A DNA stretch of 64,000 nt, taken from NCBI RefSeq assembly GCF_033115175.1, contig NC_084831.1, forward strand, positions 8,280,540-8,344,539. Direction: 5' to 3'. Origin of the DNA: Lepus europaeus. Its lineage: Eukaryota > Chordata > Mammalia > Lagomorpha > Leporidae. Under the pieces are notes generated by a model, which did no database searches, was not told where the DNA came from, and saw only the letters and a program-made list of their open reading frames with translations. The translations under genes were made by a program, and so were the position numbers. Shown piece after piece: positions 1 to 9,566 of this stretch (positions are counted from its first letter, which is position 1; each line of letters begins with the position of its first letter).

Positions 1-204
1 AGTCAGGAGCCAGGAGCTTCCTCCAGGTCTCCCACATGGGTGCAGGGGCCCAAGTACCTGGGCCGTCCGCTGCTGCTTTCCCAGGTGCATTAGCAGGGGG
101 CTGGATCAGAAACGGAGCAGCCAGGACTGGAACCAGCACACTGAAGTGAGAGTGTCACCGGCTGTGGCTAACCACAGTGCCACAGTACCACTGTGCCAGC
201 CCCT
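1..204 (-). mobile_element. CSINE fragment (lagomorph C-repeat)
   Basis: Begins inside the element at the window edge (AGGAGCCAGGAGCTTCCTCC) and runs through the GTGCAGGGGCCCAAG core to a decayed GTGCCAGCCCC head at about 193-204. It lies in the TNFRSF8 intron upstream of the exon at 324. Confidence 0.85.
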
Positions 205-323
205 ACTTTGTGATTCAGTCCAAATTCAAGCAGAGCTGGGCCTGCCCGGGGGAAAGGGGCTCCCCGGTCCCGAGGCTGGGGGGGGTTGGGGCGCCCACCT
301 CAACGCCTGTCCCACTCCTGCAG

Positions 324-504
324 TCGAGCAACATGGCGGTGGCGGAGCTGGGCCCAGAGCCGGCCGTGGAGACCTGCCCCATCGTGGGCTCCGCCCTCGT
401 GGAGGACCTCCCGCTGCTGGACGCCAGCCCGGCCGGGGGCCCCTCGCCCTCATGGGAGCTGCCTGAGCCCCGAGTGTCCACGGAGCACACCAATAACAAG
501 ATCG
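324..504 (+). CDS. TNFRSF8: TNFRSF8 penultimate coding exon
   Basis: Acceptor CAG at 321-323 after a C/T-rich tract; donor GGTGAG with GT at 505-506. It encodes SSNMAVAELGPEPAVETC..., then DASPAGGP and LPEPRVSTEHTNNKI. The last nucleotide (504) is the first base of a split GAG codon. The N-terminal half is less like human CD30 than the C-terminal half, as expected for the loosely conserved middle of the cytoplasmic tail. No start codon is expected; the exon enters from upstream in phase 0. Confidence 0.9.
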
Positions 505-3500
505 GTGAGTCCTAGGGTGGCCGTGGGCAAGGGGGCAGAGGAGAGATGGGCTGGACCCGCAGCGGGACCCGAGCTCCTGGGCTGCACCTGGATTCAGGTT
601 TTGGTGAACGAGGAGTAGCAGCGAGTTTACCCCTAGGGCACACAAGGAGTGCCGAGGGTGCACCTGCTGGCGCTCAGGTGAGAAGTGCCCCCAGTCCCCA
701 GGTCCGAGCACCCAGGAGTGCAGGAGGGACACAGACATGGCAGCAGACCCACACCTGCCTGGTGCATCACAGGCGCCTGGTAGCCATCATCTCTTCCTCT
801 CCAAGGGCCACACCCCCTTTCTGGGGAGGGAGGGGGGTCTTCTCCCCGGTTCACAGTCGGGAAACCAGCTCTGAGGGCTGGGAGGATTCTCCTGGTCATG
901 TGGCTACAGAGTGGCACAGCTGGGACCCGAGCCTGCATCTGCTGGGTCTGCAGCCCCTGGCTTTTCCCCCCGGCCCAGAGGGGGCTTTGGTGCCCAGCGC
1001 CTCCCAGCTGCGGCCACCCAGCGGCTTGGGCGAACACCCTGCCAGCCTCCCAGGGCCTCCCTGCCTCCTCTCTTCTTCTTCTGGTACAAGCGGATGCTTT
1101 CTCCCAAGTGTACCTGCATGGTCCATGTCACGCCCTAGTGTACCTGCACGGTCTGTGTCACACCCTAGTGTTCCTGCATGGTCTGTGTCATGCCTTAGTG
1201 TTCCTGCATAGTCCGTGTCACGCCCTAGTGTACCTACACGGTCTGTGTCACACCCTAGTGTACCTACACGGTCTGTGTCACGCCCTAGTGTACCTACACA
1301 GTCCGCGTCACGCCCTAGTGTACCTACACAGTCCGCGTCACGCCCTAGTGTTCCTGCATGGTCTGTGTCATGCCTTAGTGTTCCTGCATAGTCTGTGTCA
1401 CACCCTAGTGTTCCTGCATGGTCTGTGTCATGCCTTAGTGTTCCTGCATAGTCTGTGTCACACCCTAGTGTACCTACACAGTCCGCGTCACGCCCTAGTG
1501 TACCTACACGGTCCGTGTCACACCCTAGTGTTCCTGCACGGTCCGTGTCATGCCCTAGTGACCCTGCACGGTCTGTGTCACACCCTAGTGTACCTGCACG
1601 GTCTGTGTCATGCCCTAGTGTTCCTGCACAGTCCGTGTCATGCCCTAGTGTACCTACACAATCCGTGTCATGTCTTGTACCTACACAGTCTGTGTCATGC
1701 CCTAGTGTACCTACACGGTCTGTGTCATGCCCTAGTGTTCTTGCACAGTCTGTGTCACGCCCTAGTGTACCTGCATGGTCTGTGTCACACCCTAGTGTTC
1801 CTGCACAGTCCGTGTCACGCCCTAGTGTACCTACACAATCCGTGTCACACCCTAGTGTTCCTGCATGGTCCGTGTCATGCCCTAGTGTATCTACATGGTC
1901 TGTGTCACACCCTAGTGTTCCTGCACAGTCCGTGTCATGCCCTAGTGTACCTACACAATCCGTGTCATGTCTTGTACCTACACGGTCTGTGTCACGCCCT
2001 AGTGTACCTGCATGGTCTGTGTCATGCCCTAGTGTACCTACACGGTCTGTGTCACGCCCTAGTGTTCCTGCAGTCTGTGTCATGCCCTAGTGACCCTGCA
2101 CAGTCTGTGTCATGCCCCAACTCAGAGCCCTCCAGCAGGCCCCAGCTCCCTGCTCGGTGAGGTCCAGGAGTCTTAGTCACATGTCCGTGGCTGCCCACAA
2201 GCTGACTCGCAAGCCTCACTGGGGATGGCAGTGCTGATGGCGATGCCTGCAGGTCCTCTGGGCCCCAGGTCACGGGGACCCCTGGTCCTCCTGATCACCC
2301 CCAGAAGAGCGCCCCCAAGAGGACCAAGTGCAGACCTGGGCATGGGGCCCCTTCTTGGCCTCCTTCACCCCTGGAGGACACAGCTCCCCTGGATCTGGGA
2401 GCTCTGGTAGGGCAGGAAGCTCCCAGAGGGTAGGCAGCCCCGTGGCCGAGGCAGAGCCAGAAGGGGCAGGACTGCTGGAGGTGACGAGGCCGGAGGCCCC
2501 TGGCTTTGGCTGCTCCTGCCCTGTCGCACCCCTGCTTGGCGCCCCTGCCCGCTGCGCTGCCCCTCAGCTCCCCTCTTCTGCTGGTTTGTCCTCTGGGCCC
2601 TGTCCACCTCCTGCCCCCCCACCCCGCCTCTGGGTGCCATGTCTCACCCAGCCCCTCTGGTGGAGACCTGGAGCCAGGGGCCCTCAGGTCCCGATGGAGG
2701 CCGTGGGCTGGGGCCCGAGACGCTGCTCTCTGTTTTGGGGTGCAGAGGGTATCTGGCCTGTGCTTGCCCCCTGCCCCGGCCTGCCCTCCAGTTCTCACTG
2801 CTATTCTGAACACTTCTCTCTTTCCTGGGGATGCTGCAAGCCGAAGAAGGGCCAGCGTTGTGCAACAGGGAAAGGGGTGGGGTCCCCGAATCTGAGGATG
2901 TGACCAGAGCACCCCAAAATGGAGGGGTCCCTGAGCTCCTGGCCTGCCGTTCCCTGGCTCTCCCCCTGGTGGCAGCTGGGCGCTGGGGGCCAGAGGCGGC
3001 TGACCTGGCTGAGGTCAGGCATCCCCACTGCCCAGCTCCTGGACGCTTAACTCCCCTGAGTCCCTGTGACCCCTCGAAGAAAAGGCCGCCCTGGAAGCCT
3101 CCATGTTGGCTGTGGTGGAGACCACAAGGAACTGCACCTCTGATGGGTGGGGGGAGACCCACCGGCACCCACTGTGCACGGCAGGCCCTGGGGGAGATGG
3201 GCTTCAGCCAAAAGCCCTGAGATGCGCGCCCAAAGTGAGGCTGTGTGCCCCCTGCTGGGGTGGCCTGGACTGAGCCGCCTCCCAGGACCGGAAGCCGGGA
3301 CGGCGCGGCCACTCCAGCTGTCCACTGGAGCAGAAGGGGCAGCCGGATGGCGTGGGAGTCTCTTGGGGTTTCTCCTGACTGCCTGGAACCTTGGCCAGGT
3401 CAGGGGACCTCTCTGGTCTCACCATCCAGTGGGGACAATGGTGGCCTCCTGGCCTTGCAGGAGCATGGAGGCTTGGGGCAGGGCGGGAAGGGCCTGGCGC

Positions 3501-4043
3501 ACCTCTCACTTTCCCTGTTGCCTTCTCCAGAGCCATGTTCTCCTTCTTCCTAGCCCCCAACCCTGGGAGTGCGAGGAACACCTCAGGCATCCTCCTTGGG
3601 TACCAAGTGGGTCAGGTGTTACCTCCTTGGCACACAGGGCCCTGGGAGGATGGTGTGGCTCACTGCACTAGAGAGGCTGTGCTGTCTGCCTGAAGTCACA
3701 CAGCGAGAACGGCCAGAGTGAGGCCCGGCCCCTTCTCTGCCTCTTTGCTCTCCTCCCGAGGGTGCTGGTCTCCCCATCTCGCCCGTCTCTTTGCCTTGCA
3801 GAGAAAATCTATATCATGAAGGCCGACACGGTGATCGTGGGGACCGTGAAGGCTGAGGTGCCCGAGGGCTGGGGCGTGGCAGGGCCCGCAGAGCCCCAGT
3901 CGGAGGAGCTGGAGGTGGACCACGCCCCCCACTACCCGGAGCAGGAGACAGAGCCTCCTCTGGGCAGCTGTGGAGACGTCACGTTCTCAGTGGAGGAGGA
4001 AGGGAAGGAGGACCCCCTGCCCACCAGCGCCTCTGGAAAGTGA
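324..4043 (+). CDS. TNFRSF8: TNFRSF8 (CD30), 3' part: last two coding exons
   Basis: C-terminal part of the CD30 receptor, a type I membrane TNF-receptor-superfamily member that binds CD30L and signals through TRAF adaptors to NF-kB. CDS is join(324..504, 3802..4043). The recognisable segments are VSTEHTNNKI, then EKIYIMKADTVIVGTV, PHYPEQETEPPLGS and VEEEGKEDPLPT before the stop codon. These agree closely with the known CD30 cytoplasmic tail from memory. Only the cytoplasmic end is present; the ectodomain and transmembrane exons lie upstream of the window. The next gene on the same strand is TNFRSF1B, as in human 1p36.22, which supports orthology. The tail has no enzymatic domain; its role is TRAF recruitment. 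Reading frame continues across the intron in phase 1 with consensus GT-AG borders, and no disabling change is visible. Confidence 0.95.
855..950 (-). repeat. MIR remnant
   Basis: GGGAAACCAGCTCTGAGG followed by GTGGCTACAGAGTGGCACAG and CTGGGACCCGAGCC resembles the reverse complement of the MIR core. Confidence 0.6.
1111..2118 (+). repeat. 30-bp minisatellite (VNTR) in TNFRSF8 intron
   Basis: About 33-34 head-to-tail units of ~30 bp, of the type TACCTGCACGGTCTGTGTCA plus CGCCCTAGTG. Units differ at a few recurrent sites (TAC/TTC, CACGG/CATGG/CACAG, TCTGTG/TCCGTG/TCCGCG). Several are shortened (near 1670-1685, 1970-1985 and 2070-2085). The final units contain ACCCTGCA variants. Because 30 is a multiple of 3, several frames stay open on both strands, which is an artefact and not evidence of coding. 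There are no unique spacers, so this is not a CRISPR array. Copy number is probably polymorphic. Confidence 0.97.
3672..3725 (-). repeat. MIR remnant
   Basis: GAAGTCACACAGCGAGAACG is close to the MIR 'ggtcacacagctagtaag' segment read on the reverse strand. It sits about 75 bp before the terminal TNFRSF8 exon. Confidence 0.5.
3802..4043 (+). CDS. TNFRSF8: TNFRSF8 terminal coding exon with stop
   Basis: Acceptor AG at 3800-3801, preceded by CTCTTTGCCTTGCAG. It encodes EKIYIMKADTVIVGTV and then an acidic tail ending in DPLPTSASGK, stop TGA at 4041-4043. This is the most conserved part of CD30 and makes the gene call secure. It contains both TRAF-interaction motifs. A MIR remnant lies in the intron just upstream (about 3672-3725) but does not touch the acceptor. 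Confidence 0.95.
3936..4010 (+). other. TNFRSF8: CD30 TRAF-binding motifs (PEQET and VEEEGKE)
   Basis: Codons 3936-3950 spell PEQET, a P-x-Q-x-T type TRAF2/TRAF3 docking motif. Codons 3990-4010 spell VEEEGKE, the more distal TRAF1/2/5-binding segment of CD30. Both are intact in frame. The motif identities are visible; their binding partners follow from established work on human CD30. Confidence 0.85.
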
Positions 4044-5830
4044 GGCCCACCCTGGGCGGGGCCTGGGAGGGCAGCTGGATGTCCCCGGGAGGCCAGGGAG
4101 GCACTGGCGACACCGAGCTGGGGTCTGGAGTCCCTGTGGCCTGATCGGAGGTTCTAGCATCTTGTGGATCCGTGCGGGAGGGGTGCTGGTGCTGGTGGTC
4201 TCTGCTCCCGTCTCCCACTTGGTGACTACAACCAGAGCCTAGGGTGCTAGGGCCTGGACAGAAGACCCTCGCAGGGGGCTGGCTCCCAGTGGTGTTTGTT
4301 GGGCCACAGCTCGATGGCCGAGACAGGGCTCCTGCTTTCTCTGCTGCTGGGGGCACCGATTCCAGAGCCTTGGCATCAGACACTCGCCACGAGGGTCAGC
4401 GCCCACCGAGGGAGAGTCGGGGAGGCTGGCTCACTCCCTGCCTCCACACCCTCCTCTCCTGTGGCCTTGCTGCCTTGCCACCAGCCCCTCGTCCCTGCAA
4501 ACGTGGACCCCGCAGGCACAGAGCCAGTGCCCCTGGTTCCTCCCGAGTCAAAGGGAAGTTGCAGCATGGGGCAACGTTGCTGGCACCATCTGGGCTCAGC
4601 CTGGTCCCCAGCCCTGCTCCTGCCCACTCTGTCTGTTCCTTGCTCCATGGTGGGCCCGGATCAGCTCGCTGGTCCCTGAATGTCCCCAGCCACCCCCGCA
4701 GCCACCCCTGCAGCAGGAAGCATCTTGGATCCAGATGTCTGCGGCCCCTCAGCAGCTGCAGGGCCCCACCCCTGAGCCCCCGCCCGCTGGCCATGCTCAC
4801 AAGGGGCGGCCTCGTTTGCCAGGGACTTCCTCCTGCCACCGAGATGGGGAACTTCAGGCCCTTCCTGGGGTCCCTGGCTGCTCGGTGGGTACCATCTGCC
4901 CTGCCCCGGAAATGGAGAAGCATCTCCCACCATCTGCTACGCTTGAAACCCACTGCACCGGTCCCGCCGTCTGCCGCCACTGCTGGGTGCCCTCGGGTGC
5001 ACTGTTGGCCAGCACCCTCCTCCCAGCCGTTCGTCCTGCTTCCTTGTGCACGTCGGGACCTTGCGCGCGCTGGCTCGGCCTGGACTCCAGGACTTGTCCA
5101 TTTCACGCTAAGGAGCAAGGCTGCCCTTGGCTTCCAGGCTGCAGCCCGCTCCCTGTCAAGTACAGACAGGAGACCCACAACCAGATCTGCAGCCTCGGGG
5201 GCGGGGCGTCCGCGCAGCCTGGGTTCTCCTGGACTTGCCCACGGGCCAGGCCCGGGAAAGCCGCCGTGACTCACCTCTGCTTGCTCTCTGCAGGAAGTTG
5301 GAGTTGGGCCAGGCATCACGAGGGCAGTTTCTGAACTCGCTCTGATGTTTTGGGGAAAGTTGGAGAGGCCGGGCGGGGCGTGGCCAGAGGTGGTGGTACT
5401 GGGACCTGGACACTGGCCAGTGTGGGGGGGCACTGTCCGCCCTGTGGGGGTGGAGTGGATGAGATCTGTGCCCCCCAGCTGGGGCCATGAGGAATACGGG
5501 GTCTCCATGCACCTGCCAAGCAGGGCTTCTCGGCAGAAGGACCCTGACCCACGTTTGGGAGAAATGACGCACTCCCTCACCTGGTGGCTCTGCACACGAC
5601 TTCTCAGAAGTCCCGACAGCCCATAATAATGAAAAATGGCGAAGCTGAGGCAGGGGTTCCCTCAGCACGCAGACACCAAGACCACTGGCCCCGATGGACT
5701 GCCACTTCTGGGCCAGGAGCCTGCCACCTGCCGAGGCCCCGCCCCCTCGCCCACCCACCCAGGCTTCTGTGCCCTGGCCCAGGGCCACCCTCGGAGGATG
5801 CTCTCAGTAAAGCCCTCTTGCCAGAGGCTC
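4044..5830 (+). other. TNFRSF8: TNFRSF8 3' UTR (inferred extent)
   Basis: GC-rich sequence after the stop codon, without an obvious interspersed repeat, up to a candidate poly(A) signal near 5806. The length (~1.8 kb) is similar to what I recall for the human CD30 3' UTR. The end point is inferred. Confidence 0.5.
5806..5811 (+). promoter_or_regulatory. candidate poly(A) signal AGTAAA for TNFRSF8
   Basis: AGTAAA is a recognised weaker variant of AATAAA. It is the best-placed hexamer in the first 2 kb after the TNFRSF8 stop codon and is followed within 60 bp by GT-rich sequence (GGGTGTTTGTG). No canonical AATAAA was seen between the stop codon and this point. Transcript 3' ends would be needed to confirm it. 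Confidence 0.4.
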
Positions 5831-7289
5831 CTTTGGGTGTTTGTGCAAAGGTCCCGGGGCACTCCAGAGCCTTCTACCCTGCGGGCTCGGCTGAGCAGCT
5901 CTGCAGCTTTGCAGGGTGAACTCCTGGAGCTGTGGAAGGAAGGGGAGGACTGAGGGTCTGCGTGAGCCTTGTGGGCTGTGCCTGAGCAGGAAGTGCCCGC
6001 CCGCCACCGTGGGCCCGGCTCAGGGGCCGGTGCCCACCGCAGGCTGCCGGCTGAGAGCCTGCTATTACGGGCTGTGTGTGGGGAGGATGAGACCAGGGGC
6101 TGTGGACGGACCCCTCTGCACCCAACTCGGGGTGTCCCCCTCAGTCCATCTGTGAAGCAGCCCCTGCCTGCCGCGTGGTCAGTGCGGGAGCCAGGGTGCA
6201 CGTCCCTGGGGAGACCGGGCTCTGGACCTCTGCTGTGGGGACGTCCCGGTGGGCACACGCTCAGGCTCCCACCACTCAGCGTAGCGGTGTCCAAGGTTCC
6301 CTTCTACGCCCTTCTGGGAGAGGTGTGCTAAGGGGGAGACAGCAGGTGCACAGGTCCCCAGGGGGTTGGCAGGCTCTAGGCTTCTGAGGGGCGCCGAGGC
6401 CGGATGCCAGTCCCTAGTTTGGGACGAGAACCGACTCCCCAGGGTGGCTCTCTCTGTCTCCGCCCCTCCCCTGCCCACCGTGGAGTCCTGCAGACCCGGG
6501 CCCAGGACCTGGGCCCCTCTGTCCCGTGGTCGCCAGCACTGACTTGTGGAGCTGAGCTGGAAGGAAACTGCAGGGACAGAAGGTCGCGCGGCAGCCGCAG
6601 TCCCCTGGGGCCCCTCCCTCTCCATCCTCTCCTTGACTGTAGCCGTGGTGGGTGGGGGTGAGGGTTCCAGAGGCACACGCCTGTGAGTGCGGTGGCACAG
6701 GACGCCTGGTGAGAACCGCCAAGGGGGAAGGGCGGCCCCCTGGGCCTGAGAAGAAGCTCACTGAGCACCTTTGGGGCCCTGCCCCCTCCCCAGACCGGGC
6801 ACACGCCCTGAGACCCTCACCCAGGCTGACCAGCAGCGGGATCTGCTTGCCGCCTCCCGTAGCCCTGACACCGATGGGAGTGGCTGCAGATAGAGATGGC
6901 GCTTCGGAGGCAGACCCAGGTTCACCTGCTGGGTGATGGCGGCTCCAGTCTGATCTCTCGAGGGAGCGCCTTGGTCCACTCCCTGTGGCTGTTACACAGC
7001 ACCCACCACTGCGTGAGTCACAAAGATAAGAGGGGTCTCTGGCTGGGGGTCCTGATGGCCAGGAGGCCCGAAAGCGGGCAGGGGGAGGGGCAGGGCGGAA
7101 GAGGCCGCACATGAGCCAGGGCCTCGCTTTGCGACACCCAGTCTAGACCCAAGGCAGCGGGAGTGTACCCAGTTCCCCAAGAGTGGCAGGAGGGACCCAC
7201 ACATCTCACAACCGCCCTGCCCCGCTCTGCGGCCACAGCGGCAGGCAGACGCCAACATGGCTTCGGAGGGGCCGGGTGCACATGGACAC

Positions 7290-7360
7290 CGTGGCGCTCA
7301 GTTTCCTCATCCGTGCGGTGTGGGCGTCCAGAGTCTCCCTGGCAGTCTCCCCAAGGAGCC
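7290..7360 (+). repeat. possible MIR remnant
   Basis: GCGCTCAGTTTCCTCATCCG resembles the MIR 'cctcagtttcctcatctg' motif. Confidence 0.4.
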
Positions 7361-8254
7361 CCTGGCCTGTGGCTCCTGTGCACTGAGCGGCCGCCCTTGC
7401 CCTCGGGCCAGCCTGGCAGCCACTTGCCAAGCGTGAGCCCTTCCCACACCCACAGAGCTCAGCCGCCCAGGCTTGCAAGCTGTGGTGCCTGGTTCAGTTC
7501 CCAAACCAGGTCTTTCCAGTTCCACGGGGACATTCACTGTGAAAAAAGCCCGGCCAGGGCCCTGGGACCAGGTCTGGAGGGGACCTGGAGGGGTCAGTTC
7601 CAGCCAGGGCACGGGGGTAGGCTTCTCGGAGGAGGTGCCCTTTGGGCTCTACCTGAGTGATGGGCCCAGCCAGCGAGCCCCGGGAGGTGTGGTATTGCAA
7701 GGCGGAGGTGGGACTTGGCCTTGAGATTCAGAGAGCAGACGGCCTGGAAGCAGAGTGAGGGGGCGGGGAGGGGCGGCGGCGCAGGGGTGAGTGGGGCCCT
7801 TGGGTTCTGTGGTCCAGCCCTGGGCCATGTTTGTTTTCCTCCCACTGGGACAGCACACATCCTGCTATTATGTCCACAGATGCCGAGAAAGGTGGTGATC
7901 AATGGGCTCGGAGGGAGGCTGTGAGCCTTGGCTGGATGTGTTTCTCAGGCCCCCGAGTTAAGGAAACGCTGCTGGCCACGGGCTGGTCACGCCTGTGATG
8001 GCGCCAACAGGGGTGGGGGTGAGCAGTGCTCGGCGCCCCCTGGCACCAGATAGTCTTCCAGCAAAAACCGAAGGAGCCGTGTTCCCAGGCACAAGCGTCA
8101 CAGCGGCCCGCATGGCCTGCACCCTTCCTGGCCCTTCCTTGGGGAGGCCTCCCCACCATTTCCTGGCCGTGGCGCGGGAGCTGTGGTCAGGGGTAGACGG
8201 GCGGCCAAGTTCAATCCCCAGCTCAGTGAAGCTCCAGCTGCCCGGCCTCAAGCA

Positions 8255-8370
8255 AAGCCGAGAGGCGCCCTCACCTTGAACTTCCTCCCTGTAGAATGGA
8301 CGTAACGGTTGCCTTGCCAGGTGGCCTGGTGGGGGTGTGTGGGACGTGCTCGGCCCAGCGCTGGACCCGG
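8255..8370 (+). repeat. MIR remnant
   Basis: CTTCCTCCCTGTAGAATGGA followed by GGGACGTGCTCGGCCCAGCG matches the MIR pattern 'ctcatctgtaaaatgggga ... tgcctggcac', decayed. Confidence 0.5.
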
Positions 8371-8489
8371 GCTGCACATTGAGCTAATGAGTCAGCAGCT
8401 GAAGACTTTGCCCGAGCCCTTCCCCGACCCTTCGTGCCTCCGAGCTTTGCGACGACAGCCCTGGAAGCTGCGAGGTCGAGGAGACCTCC

Positions 8490-8585
8490 TGCAAACCGAG
8501 GTTCAGAGATGTAAAGCAACTGGCCCCCGTCACACAGCAGGGAAGCGCCAGCGCTGGGGTTCCCCGCCCCGACTCCAGGATCACC
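8490..8585 (-). repeat. MIR remnant
   Basis: GAGGTTCAGAGATGTAAAGC, then GTCACACAGCAGGGAAGCGC and GGGGTTCCCCGCCC, follow the MIR reverse-strand order. Confidence 0.65.
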
Positions 8586-8959
8586 GTGCACGGCGGGGCC
8601 CCTGTGGTCAGGCTGTGTCCATCGCGGTCACTGCCTGGCCATGTGCCTCCCAGACAAGCTTCCTGTCACCGGCAGTCACCGCAGCTGGGCGGGGGGAGGG
8701 GGTTGATCTCAGTCCTTTTTATGGGGAGGCGGGGACCGTCACGAGAGCCCACCTGACCAGGTGGTCAGCCGGCCAGGTGTGGCTTTCCAATTCCAGAAAG
8801 GACGCAGGGTGAAGCCAACCAGAGCCTGCCCCTTGAGGCAGCCGTTCCTGAAGGCGTGTGTGGCTCTGAGGGCCGGGGACACTCGGGGCTGGGGCGGCTC
8901 TCGCTCTCAGGAAACCCTGGAGTCTCCCTCTCTGGCCTGCCCAGGACACGGGTCAAGAC

Positions 8960-9105
8960 CACGCCTGCCCATTTTACAGATGGGAGACTGAGCCTGTGGC
9001 GGTCAGCGGGTTTGCCTGGGGTCCCAGCTTGGTGCTGCCTGGGGGAGACCGGGCCAGTTGTGAGCTGGGGCTGAGGGCCCGGGAGTTCACGCTCCAGTCC
9101 CAGGG
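8960..9105 (-). repeat. MIR remnant
   Basis: CCCATTTTACAGATGGGAGA then CTGAGCCTGTGGCGGTCAGC: the reverse-strand MIR motif 'cccattttacagatgaggaaactgag'. Confidence 0.6.
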
Positions 9106-9159
9106 AGCAGTACGGAGGATGGGCTGGTTTTTGTTCTTCCTTAGGAACAAAACAAAACT

Positions 9160-9284
9160 GGTGTTAAAAGGAATTGAGAGAGGGCAGAGCGGGAAGAATC
9201 ACTATGTTCCTACATTTGTGTATATGAAATGCATGAAGTTCGTATACCTTAAATAAAAGGTTTCTAGGTTAAAAAAAAAAATTG
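9160..9284 (+). repeat. A-tailed 3' end, probably an L1 or other LINE remnant
   Basis: AT-rich block in GC-rich surroundings, ending ACCTTAAATAAAAGGTTTC and then A11. The AATAAA at 9252-9257 followed by an A tail is the structure of a retrotransposed 3' end. The family assignment is uncertain. Confidence 0.5.
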
Positions 9285-9290
9285 AGATAG

Positions 9291-9566
9291 GAGCTGGTGT
9301 TGGGACGCCAGCATCCCATGTGAGTGCAGGTTCGAGTCCCGGCTGGTCCAGCTTGCTGCTAATGCACGCAGGGAGGCAGCAGAAGACGGCCCATGCCTGG
9401 GCCCCTGAACCCACGTGGGAGACCCAGATGAAGCTCCTGGCTTCAGCCTGGCCCAGCCCTGGCCGTTGCGGCCATTTGCGGAATGAACCAGCACATGGAA
9501 GAGCTCCGTCTCTCCCTCTCTCTGTAACGCTGCCTTTCAAATAAGTAAATATATATTTTTAAAAAG
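9291..9566 (+). mobile_element. CSINE (older, diverged copy)
   Basis: Head GGAGCTGGTGTTGGGACGCC, middle CCACGTGGGAGACCCAGATG, tail CTGCCTTTCAAATAAGTAAA. It inserted directly after the A-tailed element at 9160-9284. Confidence 0.9.

Larger units (their letters stand above)
505..3801 (+). other. TNFRSF8: TNFRSF8 last coding intron
   Basis: 3.3-kb GT-AG intron. It contains a MIR remnant (about 855-950), the 30-bp VNTR (1111-2118) and a second MIR remnant (about 3672-3725). From 2119 to 3671 it is GC-rich unique sequence in which I recognise nothing. Confidence 0.85.
5831..9160. other. Intergenic sequence with MIR remnants, no gene seen
   Basis: GC-rich DNA downstream of TNFRSF8. Apart from MIR fragments at about 7290-7360, 8255-8370, 8490-8585 and 8960-9105, I recognise no gene, RNA or young transposon. 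Open frames here are short, overlapping and lack recognisable domains. Confidence 0.6.

Noticed and set aside
1111..2118. Regular 30-bp repeats resembling a CRISPR array
   Set aside because: Units are directly adjacent with no unique spacers, and the genome is mammalian.
896..2160. Long open frames on both strands across the 30-bp repeats (395 and 420 codons)
   Set aside because: The repeat unit is a multiple of 3, so any stop-free unit makes a long frame. The array is intronic, lacks splice or start context, and encodes only degenerate repeats.
4396..5595. 399-codon minus-strand frame opposite the TNFRSF8 3' UTR
   Set aside because: GC-rich sequence with low stop frequency; Pro/Arg/Gly-rich with no domain and no sign of a promoter.
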